From Rhyacophila brunnea (Eukaryota > Arthropoda > Insecta > Trichoptera > Rhyacophilidae), in the NCBI GenBank assembly GCA_022495005.1, contig JAGYXB010000622.1, positions 248,001-312,000 of the forward strand: 64,000 nucleotides of DNA. The letters run 5' to 3'. A program made the position numbers and the translations under genes. Below are positions 24,732 to 36,128 of the stretch, one piece after another. Under the pieces are notes generated by a model, which worked only from the letters and a program-made list of their open reading frames with translations, was not told where the DNA came from and did no database searches. Numbering within the stretch: the first letter of the stretch is position 1; the number at the start of each line of letters is the position of its first letter.

Positions 24732-25610
24732 TTAACGGCCCACATGCTCAGCGTACGTCAAAATGGAGCTTTTATGCTATTTTCAAAGCTTAATACTGGA
24801 CATTCCTTAAACGTTGTAGATAATTTATTTACATAATTTTGAAGCCGTATTATCCTTTATATTTATTTTAAACATTTAATGACTGCATAAGGTATTTTTA
24901 TTACATAAAATAGCATTATTTTAAACCTCTCGCTCCAATGTTTTAGAATATGGTCATATTTCAGTATGTCCATGTGAAGTGGTGTTAAGATTTTTTATAT
25001 TTATTGATTTTTAAAAGCATTTATAAAACTATTAGTAAAATTTATGTCGACATTATTATTACAATAAAAAATTATATTGATAATCTCTGTGATCCCAAAT
25101 TTGACAAGAATTAGACATTTTATTATTCAAAAAATGGGCAAGATTTACACATTTTAAGATAATTATAAAGATACTTATTATAATCTATGTCTTTGACCAT
25201 CCAAATGTGATAAACATTCTACGAATAATGTTTGCTTTATAATAATTATTAACCTAAAAATAAGGTAGTATTTTTTTGAAATACGCCATTTCTATTGGCA
25301 TTCCCCAGTGATTAAGCTACAACATACGGCCTTAGCACATAAATTGACAAACGATAAATGAAGTAGGGAGTAAGATCATGTTAACACGCGTGTTTGAACA
25401 TGTAGGTACCTAACCGGAAAAAAAATATTTTTTTAAAAACGGTACATGTTCAAACACGGGCGTTAACATGATCTTACTTAGATACTAGGATAATAAGGCT
25501 TCAAAATATTTAAATAGATTATCTACAACGTTTAAGGAATATCCAGGATCATGCTTTGAAAATAGCATTAAATCTCCATTTTGACCTACGCGGCGCACGT
25601 TCCCCCTTAA
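24732..25610. mobile_element. TTAA-flanked foldback element, copy 1 (enlarged)
   Basis: TTAA at 24732 is followed by CGGCCCACATGCTCAGCGTA. At the other end CGCGGCGCACGTTCCCCC is followed by TTAA at 25607. The left arm (to about 25010) runs through AACGTTGTAGATAATTTATT and matches the left arm of copy 2 at 36.5 kb. The right arm is shorter, and its inner part is replaced by about 470 bp, including a small nested inverted repeat. TTAA duplications are the mark of piggyBac-type elements, though the ends do not start with the usual CCC. Confidence 0.75.
25370..25477. mobile_element. Small foldback nested in TTAA element
   Basis: GTAAGATCATGTTAACACGC then GTGTTTGAACATGT at the left is repeated in reverse at 25444-25477 with one change. 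The 34-bp arms enclose a 40-bp loop. It sits inside copy 1 of the TTAA family, next to its truncated right arm, and is absent from copy 2, so it arrived later or marks a rearrangement. Confidence 0.75.
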
Positions 25611-25997
25611 GGCACATGACTGAAGGTTCACATGACTCGTAAACATTTAATTTAATTTTATCATATGACTACAGACTGTAGAAGATATTGCACTTAGTCA
25701 GAAATGGTTTTTAGTGGAGAGAGAGGTAGAGCTTCAATAAAATGTCATCATGTTATTATCAGCTACTGGATTACAGAAAGCTCCGCATGGTATACGTAAC
25801 GCATGTCTTGACGATATGCTCAATGGCTTGGATATATCTACAATACTACCATATAAAAGAAGAGAATTTAATACCCACGTATGTACATATTATATGTACT
25901 ATATAAACATTGTATTTACGGGAAATTGGGTGACTTTGGGGTGCAACGGTCACGGAAACCTGAGACCGGCACGGAAAATACAATTATACATATACGC

Positions 25998-26445
25998 CAG
26001 TGGAGAATTGTGGAAGTAGGCTGTTAATATTCTGCATAAATAATGCACACTAAAGTTTGTTACCTAGTCGTACTTATTTGTTTTTGTTAAATTAAGAATA
26101 AGTACATATTACAGATGGTGTTTGGATAGTTTTTTAAAAGCCATATTAAGCCCTGCCTAACCAAACCGTAATCGATAAAAAATATGCTTATATCTATAAA
26201 ATATCTAAAATTATGTATGTTTTAATGGTATGATTTCAGATATTTTATAGATGAACGAGTATTTTTTAACTTTTATCTACTTTGCATTGGATTAGGCAGG
26301 GTTTAATTGAATTTAAAAAAAACTAACAAACACTATCTACACATTGTAGTCTTAGTTCAATGAAAACAATTACGTTTGAGTGAAAAAGTTTAGTGTGCAC
26401 TAATTATGTCGAATCTTTACAGCCTACCTCTACCCTTCGCCACTG
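25998..26445. mobile_element. hAT-type MITE with perfect 8-bp duplication
   Basis: The 448-bp element starts CAGTGGAGAATTGTGGAAGT and ends ...CTACCCTTCGCCACTG. Both sides carry ATATACGC directly repeated (25990-25997 and 26446-26453). CAGTGGCG-type ends with 8-bp duplications are the signature of hAT elements. The two halves are inverted copies of each other over most of their length (for example TATCTATAAAATATCTAAAA against CAGATATTTTATAGATGAAC), so the element is a foldback with no transposase. Confidence 0.93.
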
Positions 26446-26453
26446 ATATACGC

Positions 26454-27908
26454 AGGTAGGTCAACTATTCAGTCTATTAGCAGATGAGTATTCCTCACTC
26501 CATGTGCCTGCTATTGACAGCAAATTTCTCTAAATTCATCGTTTCATTAAAACAGTACGTCTCATGCTGTCAAGAAAGACTTTCTTGATTTTAACCGACA
26601 TGTCAACGGAGAAATAAAATATTTACTATAGAGCGAGAGTTTTGAGTTTCGAAACACTTTTTATATGTACCTATTCAATTTTAAACATATTCAATAAGAT
26701 TCCGTTTCGTTTTATAAAGAGCTTTCACGACAAATAAATACTTACTTGAAAAAAATATAAGTAAGTAAGTGTGACATTTTTTTATCTAGACTATATTTAG
26801 ATAGTAGATTGATCTTGTATTAATTGATTAGAATGTAGGTATAATATAATTTTCTATTACCTGTCACAACTAATCATCGTTACCTTATCTTATCAACATC
26901 TGCATGGCGTCGATTTAAAATCGAACTAATTCTTGTTCAAACAAAATATTATCGTGGTTTAATCTAATCGCAAGAGATATAAATTGGATTAAATGCATTC
27001 TAAAAAGTGCATTGGAAATAAATGTCACTACTATTGCGAGGTTGTCAAATAAAACCGTACACCTGCATCCGCCAGCGACCACGGATAGATGATAAAAAAA
27101 ATATCACAATGATAACAAGGTCTTTGAAATGGTAACACTTGTTTTGTTGGAAGATTAATGCTGTCAACTTTCTATAGTGATCTTGAGTTACATAATATTA
27201 CAATAAGTATGTGGATTACGTAATGAAGTAGGGCATTCTTGTACCTTGATCCTCGGCGATGCATTTAAATAATGTGTATCTCCCGAAAACATCAACAATT
27301 AATTAAATCTAAACAATCTACGAGTATTATATTGAAATTGTGGTTTAATATGTGGTTAAATTATATAATATTGTTGTTCCTAAGATAATAAACTTACGCA
27401 CATGTGATATGATGTTAATGTCAAAGAAATATATATAAAAAGATATATTCATATTCTACAATAATATATTACGAGGGTATATATAGGGCAACAAAGGTAA
27501 TAATTTTTCTAACCTAAATAGAGAAGGTTAGCTATTCTTGATATTCTTGATGAGCTAAACAAAAGAAATCTCTTCATATATTATAAAATAAGTATTTATT
27601 CACTGATCAAAATTTCTAGTTGATATGTTGTCCTGGTAAACCCATGGTAAGTCTTTCGTAGCGTGTGTCCATAATTTCCCCCTTTTATTCTATTCAGCGC
27701 CCAAAAGTTGGTTACCCCAGCTGTCCTGTCATCCTTAGTGATGCCATCCAATCACTATACTTTCGACCTGCCGATTGATGAGTGACCACAAGACATGGTC
27801 TATTATTCACGAGATTCTTCGCCAGGCATGTAGTTCATGTGTCACCTTCACAAGTAGATCAAATCATTTAAATCCATGATTATTTAAATTATCATAAAAC
27901 TCAGTCAT
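26454..27908. other. AT-rich non-coding stretch
   Basis: No gene is supported. A less AT-rich block at 27640-27860 looks like old transposon sequence, but no frame gives a protein I can name. Confidence 0.4.
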
Positions 27909-28214
27909 GTGGGTCTATTCTATGCTTATCGACCGCTAAAGTGATAAAGTGAAAAATATTATCAAACTTAGGGTAGGTTTGTATCAAAATATTAGCACTT
28001 ATTGTAACAATTACACGAAGCCGGTTTTATTGTTGCAATAAGTGCTATATTTTAACAGCACCTATCTTGCTGCTGTTAAAATATCACACTTATTGCAACA
28101 ATAAAACCAGCTTCGTGTAATTGTTACAATAAGTGCTAATATTTTGATACAAACCTACCCTAAGTTTGATACTATTTATCAATTTAGTGTTCGATAAGTA
28201 TAGAATAGACCCAC
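27909..28214. mobile_element. Foldback (palindromic) MITE, copy B
   Basis: This is the better preserved relative of the element at 21.4 kb. It starts GTGGGTCTATTCTATGCTTA, ends ATAGAATAGACCCAC, and its arms pair almost throughout. The inner part AATTACACGAAGCCGGTTTT differs from copy A, yet it is complementary to its own other arm (AAAACCAGCTTCGTGTAATT). Each copy has therefore kept its internal pairing while the two copies diverged in that segment. Confidence 0.88.
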
Positions 28215-30331
28215 TGGAAAGGTTTTATAAACAATAATAGCATTACGATAGCAATTTTTTGTAAGTAAAATTGAATAGAGTAGTTATAAATTAAGCAAAA
28301 TAAAAAAAATAGCGATTGTGATAAACGAGCATGGCATAATATGTTGAACAGATTACTTATAACAATTTATCGTAAAAAAATCTGTTAAGGAACTCGTGAG
28401 GCGAATTGAAATAAATATAATGAATTACTACTGAAGACAGCAAATTTGCTGATTTTTATATCTCAAATTAAAATACATGTTATTATTATAATGTTATTAA
28501 ATAACTTGATGATTTTTTTGAGATGAGAATTTGAATTTGATGAGATTTCACAGAAAAAGATCATTCAACAATAGTAAAATCAGTGACGTTCCGTGGGAGT
28601 AGCCAAATTATGCGTTGCTAAGAGACAGCAAATTAAGGCTGTCTTTGATAGTTGATTCCGTGGACGGTACATATTATTATATTTAAGATTTTTATTAAAC
28701 GTAGCTTTACAATTGTAATTCACCTACTTATGTTTATTCGTGTATTAATACAAATTCATGAAAGATTTTAAGCTAAATACTAAATTGGTAGATATAGTCA
28801 TTTATGTATGTAATGTGGCAAAAAGCCTTGATATTGAGGAAAATTAATGTTTTTTTTTATTTTTAGTTTAGTGGAATTCAGAAATACAAGATGAAATTTT
28901 ACAAATTAATAAGGAATTCACCTAGAAATTTCAGTGTATAACTGAATTAATGATTAATATCAGAAAGGGTTTTTCGATTTTATGACATAGGTACTGAAGA
29001 AATTTTTGACTCTGCGTATTAATTATTTAAAATAAAATTATCAGTAAAATGTTACTATCACCCTTAAGCTACTAATGGGGGTTATGTAGCTGGGGAATCT
29101 CCTTCTGCCGGCGGCTCTCGTGGTGAAGTGCGTAAGGCGTTGGCCTTCCATCCGGAGCTCTAGTTTCGATTCCCAGCGAAGATAAAATATTTATATGATT
29201 TTCTTATCAAAATTACGAACAACCTAAACTAACCCAACCTTACAAATAATCCAGTATATCGGCTATTTTCGAAATGTGTTTGCCGCTGGCTTCCTCATAA
29301 CAACTTGTACCCAATATACTTATTGAAGGGTTTTGAGCACAGAAACTACCTTGTACGTAAAGCAGGGACATGGTTATCAATAATTTAAAAAAATCTCCAT
29401 TATAAGCTGGGGTAAATCATATTTATTATTACGGAAAATGTGAGCCGAAGTATATAGCCATTCTTTGCTTGATCATTGCTGTCTCTTGAACTATTGACTG
29501 ATCTTAAAATCTCTTCGTTGGTAATGTGATCATCTCACGAAATCAATTTATGTACATTATTAACACCGCATTTGCTTTTTTTTCAAATTCTCAAAATTAT
29601 GCGGCAATTATTTAAATTCGTGTAGTGGTGCTTTTTCTGATAATAATTGTATTGTATCTGTTCGGATTCCCTTGCAGAAAGAGTAAAAAGTGTCCCTTAC
29701 GGGTCGCGACGTTGTGGACCTCTGTCATAGACAAAGTGGGTATGTGTTAATTATTGTCGTTAAAAATAAATTTAATTACCAACAATTTCGCAGACAATCA
29801 TTATTATTCATGCTCAATAAGTTTCAAATGCATCATTACTTTAAACAAAAAATAATAACATTTCTCAGTGATTTTCGCAAATGCAACCTCGGACTGATAT
29901 CGCAATAATCCGTTACCCAACTTAGTGCGAGGTAAATGACTCGGACGGGCATTGTGACGAGAAAAATGGCAATTATTTATTTGAATTCATCAATCTCCGG
30001 GCGTAGGATAGTCACGTGAGAATGGCAAAATAATGCGCTTTCTGTTTGACGAGCGCCGACAAAGCGTGGAGAATGAAGATGAGAAGAATGAAACAAATAA
30101 AATGCCTACGTAACAAAATAATGTGCCGAACGTGATGTTTGCGTTGCTAGTCACGATGACGCTGACTTATTTCATCTATATAACGGAAGTATTCACCCCA
30201 CGTAAAGTAATGTGAAGCAGTGCTGAACAATGTCTGTTAGAGGGAGAAAAATCTAAGCAAGTGTACTCCAGAACAGCCACCCACACGGGACAGTTCAACA
30301 TTGTTGATTATTATTATTACTGCACTATTTT
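28215..30331. other. Non-coding stretch with one SINE
   Basis: Only the SINE at 29.1 kb is recognisable. The segment 29890-30300 is somewhat less AT-rich (CTCGGACGGGCATTGTGACG) but encodes nothing I recognise. Confidence 0.4.
29109..29203 (+). repeat. tRNA-derived SINE (family 3)
   Basis: CGGCGGCTCTCGTGGTGAAG TGCG begins a tRNA-like head. GTTGGCCTTCCATCCGGAGC follows, then the B box AGTTTCGATTCCCAG and the tail TATGATTTTC. It is the same family as the minus-strand copy at 19.3 kb, with about one difference in six to eight bases. The A and B boxes suggest an origin by RNA polymerase III transcription and retroposition. Confidence 0.75.
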
Positions 30332-30460
30332 TTTTATTCAATGAATAATTCTCAATATTGAAGAATGTAACATTCTTTATTGAACATAGATAATTTGAAA
30401 ACACCTTAGAGAAATATATAATTTTATTATATTTTTTTTAAAATACGACAGGGAAGCGCT
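30332..30460 (-). repeat. Partial family 1 element: inverted-repeat arm and tail
   Basis: TTTTATTCAATGAATAATTC TCAATATTGAAGAATGTAAC ATTC matches the left arm of the element at 31557-31861, and TTGAAAACACC...AAAATACGAC matches its tail next to the tRNA-like part. The tRNA-like head itself is missing or replaced (AGGGAAGCGCTTCAG follows). This is a truncated copy. Confidence 0.65.
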
Positions 30461-30509
30461 TCAGTGAGAATAGTTGTGAAAACTATTATTTAACTTTGTC
30501 GTAATTAGA

Positions 30510-30680
30510 TATGGCACACATAGTTTAGTGGTTAGACCACATCGTCACTGTTCTGGCAGAAGACACTAATAACTAATAACAAAGTCAAATTACTCAAAAC
30601 TAGTATTCTCCAGTTAGTGTGTTCTGCCAGAACAGAGACGACATATACCTACACAAATCCCAGGAGGTGCGGATTTCAAT
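30510..30680 (+). repeat. tRNA-like repeat split by an 88-bp insertion
   Basis: GGCACACATAGTTTAGTGGT TAGACCACATCG is a good A box with D arm. After the inserted element the sequence resumes as GACGACATATACCTACACAA ATCCCAGGAGGTGCGGATTT, which has the spacing of an anticodon arm and weak T arm. The interruption lies in the anticodon-loop region. Confidence 0.55.
30548..30635. mobile_element. 88-bp miniature inverted-repeat element
   Basis: CTGTTCTGGCAGAAGACACT at the left pairs with AGTGTGTTCTGCCAGAACAG at the right, with one mismatch. The core is about 48 bp and AT-rich. It interrupts a tRNA-like repeat, which supports it being an insertion. Very short for a MITE. Confidence 0.7.
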
Positions 30681-31556
30681 ATTTAAATTTTATATTAAGT
30701 ATATTTTATTCATGTTTCAAATAAATTTCCGTTTATTATAATATTACATTAATTGAATGATTAAACCACAAGTTCAACCACCTGAAAAATAAGACAGCAG
30801 TCGGACTCCATATGAGGATGTCGCATCAGGAAAAATCCTGATTTTTATTATTTATTTTTATTAATTATTGATTCACATTAGGACACATTTTAATTTTATT
30901 CAAAATCTACTAAGATAAGTTTATGATCCGCACACACCAAAGAAAAATTAGAGAGAACGTTGGGGCCAACCTAAAATCTTTAAGGCTATACAATGTAATG
31001 TAATAAACTGCTTTCGCAGGTGCTATTCGTAAATAATTATTATTGTTGGCAAGTATTTAATTAATATAATACGCACACATACTGTAAACAAGATCAAACG
31101 CGAGCTGTTAAGTGTAACACGTTCTTCAATAAAAAAAATTATGTGTTATTATTGTTTTAGTGCTTTTGTGCAATGCAGCCAAATTATGATTAACGGGTTC
31201 GAAACCTCAAGATAAATTTGTTACCATATAGCACGTCCAATAAAATATAACGTAATTTTCAATACTTACTCCATATCGCTTTGATAAATCAATAGTTATT
31301 ACGTTATTACAGTTGCACGCCGTGTGGTATTTGTACGTTGAACTTAACGTTATGGGCACATATTTTTTTTAAACCTAAACCGATTATATTACAAAATTTC
31401 TACACATGTTACCTACTATTATTAGAACGTAACTCCTTTCAAAAGCCCTTTATAATGATATACATTTTTCCAAAGTTAAACGATTTGCTTGAATGAAAGA
31501 AAATCATCAATTTTTCGATAAAATATAATAATAACACAATTATTAAGAAACGATTT

Positions 31557-31861
31557 CTTTTATTCAACGAATAATTCACAAGATTTGAGAATGTAACATT
31601 CCATATATTGAAAAACAAAACTTGAAAACACCTCAAATATAATATACCTACTAGAAAAAAATCACATTTGAAAAAATACGACGCCTGACGGGATTTGAAC
31701 CCGTATATCCAATGTTATCTCGCTAATATGCTTTAAAAAATTTAGCTACATGCCTCCTACTTAATTACGATTATATCTGAGGTGTTTACGAGCTAAGTAT
31801 GTTCAATACTTATATGGAATGTTAAATTCTCAAATATTGTGAATTATTCGTTGAATAAAAG
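31557..31861 (-). mobile_element. Inverted-repeat element carrying a tRNA-like module (family 1)
   Basis: The left arm CTTTTATTCAACGAATAATT CACAAGATTTGAGAATGTAA CATTCCATAT pairs with the right arm ATATGGAATGTTAAATTCTC AAATATTGTGAATTATTCGT TGAATAAAAG, about 56-60 bp with few mismatches. Between them, on the minus strand, is a tRNA-like stretch with GTAGCTAAATTTT and the B box GGTTCAAATCCCG (31681-31762). It is directly followed by CGTATTTTTTC, a possible Pol III stop. This layout is not that of a usual SINE (no A-rich tail, arms at both ends). Related arms and tails occur at 30.3 and 45.1-45.4 kb. Confidence 0.75.
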
Positions 31862-34489
31862 TAGTGGTTTAAGAAAAATTGTTAGCAAGTTCAAGTAGAC
31901 GTTATAACAAAATATTTGGCGTCAACCGGGCATCACTAAGTTAATAATTAGAGCAATTATTATTCCTTGATTTAAAAACATAAAAACGGTTTACCTCTTT
32001 GGATTTGATATGGGTATGTACCTAATTTGATGGCAAGCAGTCGAGTGTTTTCGCTTTGTTGGCCTTAGCCAAAAGAGCCGTTGAACTCGGCGATTCAACT
32101 GACTAATTCAGGTAAGATGTCGCGAGTGTAATATGCAACACATTAGAATAAATATGTATACAATTAAATTAAATTAAATATGATTGATATACAGAAGTGA
32201 AGTAAAAATATTTGACATTTGTTTATTAACAGTAACGCATAGCAACATAGTAAACATACAGCTTCTTATCTATTTGTACTTCTACTACACAATCTCACTT
32301 CTATTATACGGTGGTTACGCTATGCAGAACTATAAATACAGTGACACTGTTTTGTTCTTTTGCCTCTTTTAAAACAAGTTGCTCCGAAGTTTCTAGATAC
32401 TTATGTGAGATTTTTTCTTCTTCTTATATTGCCTAGAAATTTATATTTTTTTTATTCTTATTCTCTGGTGACTTTTTTATTTTTTAATTTGTATTTCTCT
32501 CCAATCGATAATATTCACGTGATTGTTTAATAACTGTATAAATTGTCTGATTAAACAATGCTTTCTGTTTCCGCCTGTTATTGGTTACAGCTACAGTGCA
32601 TGAAATGGAAAATTTTACGAACCGTACCGCTCGATAATTTTCCTAAAATATTGGCATATTCATCTAAGTTTATGTATATTTTATGAAAATAAGTGTGTTA
32701 GATGGCCTACATAGATCAGGATCTTAAATTTTGTTTTCCTCGAGACGGAGCAATAGTGTCGACGATTTCGTGAACTGGATCTGTGCTCCGGCCTTGTATT
32801 GGTACCATCACATGATTTATTTTGTATCATGAGGGATCAACGGAGCGATGCTTGGGTAAAGGAGATGTAGACTCTCGCGTCCCTTCGTGGTCCTGACGTT
32901 TGGCAAGCTAGCAGCTGGCTGTTTCTTCTCAAAAGGAGGATCGGGGCGTGTCAATCTCTGTTATGTACCCCTTTGAATGGTCCTGTTCGTTGACCTTTAC
33001 GAAAAAACACTCATAAATAAAAATTGGCCATACCTAAATACCTGCTATAGATCTACCATCATAAATTGGCGTTTCAGCGAGGGCGCTAGTATGACATTGA
33101 GAATTTTACCATAACTAACAAAAAAATAGTAATTTATAATTTATTATTGGTAGTAGATTTCTGTACAAATATTATGCAATCCATAATTCGAGAAACATGT
33201 TGTAAAATTAAATGGCATTTATAACAAATTTATCCTCGATAAACAATTTTAGTTTCAAATTCGACCGGCTGCCAACTTACGATGGTAGATCTTTACTAGT
33301 ACTAGTTACTTATTATTAATGCAATACGTATTTTTTTTGTAACTATACCTATAGAAGTTGTTTACTCCGATCGAGTCTAATACCTATGAGAGTGACCCAA
33401 GATTTTACTAAATATTTTACGTCACGTAGGTATATCTAAATTTTAGTTTGTTTGTATTAATGTATTTGGATCCAGTGCATGTATTTATATGGTATTCTCT
33501 TCTCTCGATTAAATTCTTTCCTTCAATAACAAAAACAAAATTTTCAAGCTAGACATTATCTAAATTCAAATTGTACGTTCACACTATTATCACATAGTAT
33601 TGTGACCCAAGCAGACAACAATTTGTTTTACTAATTACGTTAAACCAATAATATTACATGATTCTATTATCGTATACAGTATACACTGACGTGTCTGACT
33701 ACTTATTGAGAATGAAAAAAAGTAAATTAGTTTAAATAGTTGTGGTGTAATTTCTAAATTCAATTCGTTTTATTGCACATTTCGTCTGTCATTCGGTACG
33801 TTTTAATGCTGACAGATTATTATCAAACCATCCGTAAAGATCTAAATTTCACTCTGATACATTGCAGACGTATGAAATGTTGACATATTATCAATTACGA
33901 TTGGGCTAGCCAGTTTCATAATGTGCGTGATATGCTGATATTACAATACACTTAACATTATAAAGTTCATTCTTAACAATGGTCGCGGAATGATTCGCAT
34001 GGACACATTTAAAAAATAAGTCGTGCAAAAACTATTAGGCCAATATAAAAATGTAACGGATTAAATTAATATATAACGTGCTTAAAAAATATAAATATAG
34101 AGAATGGGTATCTACTGTCAAAACCATAACGGTACGCTCTTTAAGTTAGGAAAGTGAATTGATTCTCGTGTTGAATTGTCACCGTATAATACACGTAAGT
34201 ATATGTGCATAACTCACAATAAAAATATTATCGTAGGAGTGTTGTAGATACCTCTTGCCAAAGTATACAAAACGTTTAGCCGGGCCCAGGGACCTAGTTA
34301 ATATGTTATATTATTTTTTTTAACGAACAAAACTATTTTTATGAAATCGCTTATCGGTGATTACCATCTAAGCCTAAGCAATCTGTACTTTGTCAAATGA
34401 TACTCAAAGTGGTTTAGTGAAGCTGCACTAGTAACAATCTAAGTAAACAAGTAAAAAGTTTCTCTCTAGATGTGAACTGAAAAGTAATA
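31862..34489. other. AT-rich stretch with a MITE and an old repeat
   Basis: There is no gene. The segment 32735-32990 is less AT-rich and contains GGAGCAATAGTGTCGACGAT...GCTCCGGCC, which resembles 62340-62390. It may be part of a LINE 3' untranslated region. Confidence 0.4.
33049..33292. mobile_element. Candidate MITE with 22-bp inverted ends
   Basis: AGATCTACCATCATAAATTG GC at the left is matched in reverse by GCCAACTTACGATGGTAGAT CT at the right, with two mismatches. The 244-bp element is AT-rich and non-coding. The flanks do not show a clear duplication. Confidence 0.65.
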
Positions 34490-35593
34490 CTAGGGTAGTT
34501 TGATAAGTAATGCAAATTAAATATTAATAACAGGATCAAAAAATCTTTTCCCGCCATTTTATTCAATTCTTCAAACGAAAAAATATCATATGATATTCGG
34601 CATGTTGTTTAGTTTGTATTTTGCAGTTCATTGAGGACGATGTTCAATTATTTTTAGACGTGGAAAAAAAGGATTATTCCAGTCATTAAAAATGGGGAAA
34701 ATGGCTACCCTGCAAAATATACGTGTACAAACATCCCCACTATATGCGATGGTTTCATTTTAAAACATTTATACACGGATTACCGAATTTAAATGTTGTT
34801 GGATGAGCTGTAAAGACGCAGACCGCAGTGGATCCCCAAAATATGTATTTTAAAATTGAATTTAAAAAAAATAAAATCAAGAAATTATGGGAAAATCCTA
34901 CGAATTCTTTTGGCCGACATCAGATTAAATGTGAGTTATAAAGCAGAAATATTAACCAAGTTAACTAAATGTATATAGATACATGTGAAGTAGCTTTACA
35001 CACGATGGATCCCGCGTTTCTCAAAACGCATTTGAATAGATGATTCAATCGAGATTTCGAATAATTACAAGCAACTAGTTACTAATTATTATTGGTTTTG
35101 GTTTGGTCACTATAATACAAGTCAAATTAGTAAGCACAGCGAGGCGAACCGGTGCCGCCGTAGCCAAAGTCACTGAAATCTGCTAGAATGGTTATTTATG
35201 ACCACTAATTTTTGGGATACGCTAGGAATAATTCGCATTGACAAAAAGAAAAACAATTACCAATCATAATATGAGAAAGTATTGCCATGTTTAAAAAAAA
35301 TGCCGAAAAAAGTGTGCTGTTTCCGTGAAAATGGCCAAAATCACGTATTCAGATTCAAATCGATACGACATCCACTTTTGTTGCCAGTTTAAATAAAAGG
35401 AAATACATTTTTAGATGATCAACGCTGAACATGATTATTTAGAACAGTTGGGTATTGTACAATGAAACTGGTATAATAGTACTCGACTTTAGTTTGACTG
35501 GGTGTATCAAGCAAAAAGAGCTCATCATGAAAAAAATATGCCAACGGAAAAAAAAACTGTTGTTGATTTACCACACTTATCGAACCACCCTCG
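34490..35593 (+). mobile_element. Degenerate, internally deleted mariner (second family)
   Basis: The 1104-bp element is bounded by TA on both sides. Its left end CTAGGGTAGTTTGATAAGT pairs with the right end ACTTATCGAACCACCCTCG. The ends resemble but differ from those of the 22-kb and 50.7-kb mariners (GGGTGGGTCAATAAG). Translated pieces such as NFWDTLGIIRIDKKKNNYQS and GQNHVFRFKSIRHPL correspond to the FWD...GII.ID region of mariner transposases in very decayed form, with many stops. The length is about 200 bp below the usual 1.3 kb. Confidence 0.7.
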
Positions 35594-36128
35594 TATGCAA
35601 CTTTCATGTGCTTGATATCAATATTATTTATATTGAATTGTAAATGAAAAACCATATTAGTACATCATTTTACAGTCTCGAATGAAGTCGAAAAGCTTTT
35701 ATATTTAAACTTTGCAACGTTGAACGTATTATTGTCACACGATGCACTGGTGATATAAAATTGCAGAGGTGACCAAGATTGTTAAATTGTGGAAGTTTTT
35801 ATCGTTTAAAGACGTCGTTTGTTCGTATTATTTTGAATTAATTTTATTTATGTCCTTAATAAAACCCAGTAATAAATGGTGTTGGATTATTTATGTGAAT
35901 GGCTGAATCTCTTTTGTATGATGGAAATTCGATTTATTTATTACTCTCGATACAAGGCACAAGTTCGATGACAATAACTCTTCACGAGTTTATAAGAACA
36001 CAATATCTGCAGATAAAATACAAAATCATAAATTATAAATTGAAATATTTGAGTTATAGATATATTATTAAGTACTAAACATTCTGTATAAGAAATGTTG
36101 ATTTTGGGGTAAATTTATTATAATATAC
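35594..36128. other. AT-rich spacer
   Basis: I see nothing recognisable in it. Confidence 0.4.
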
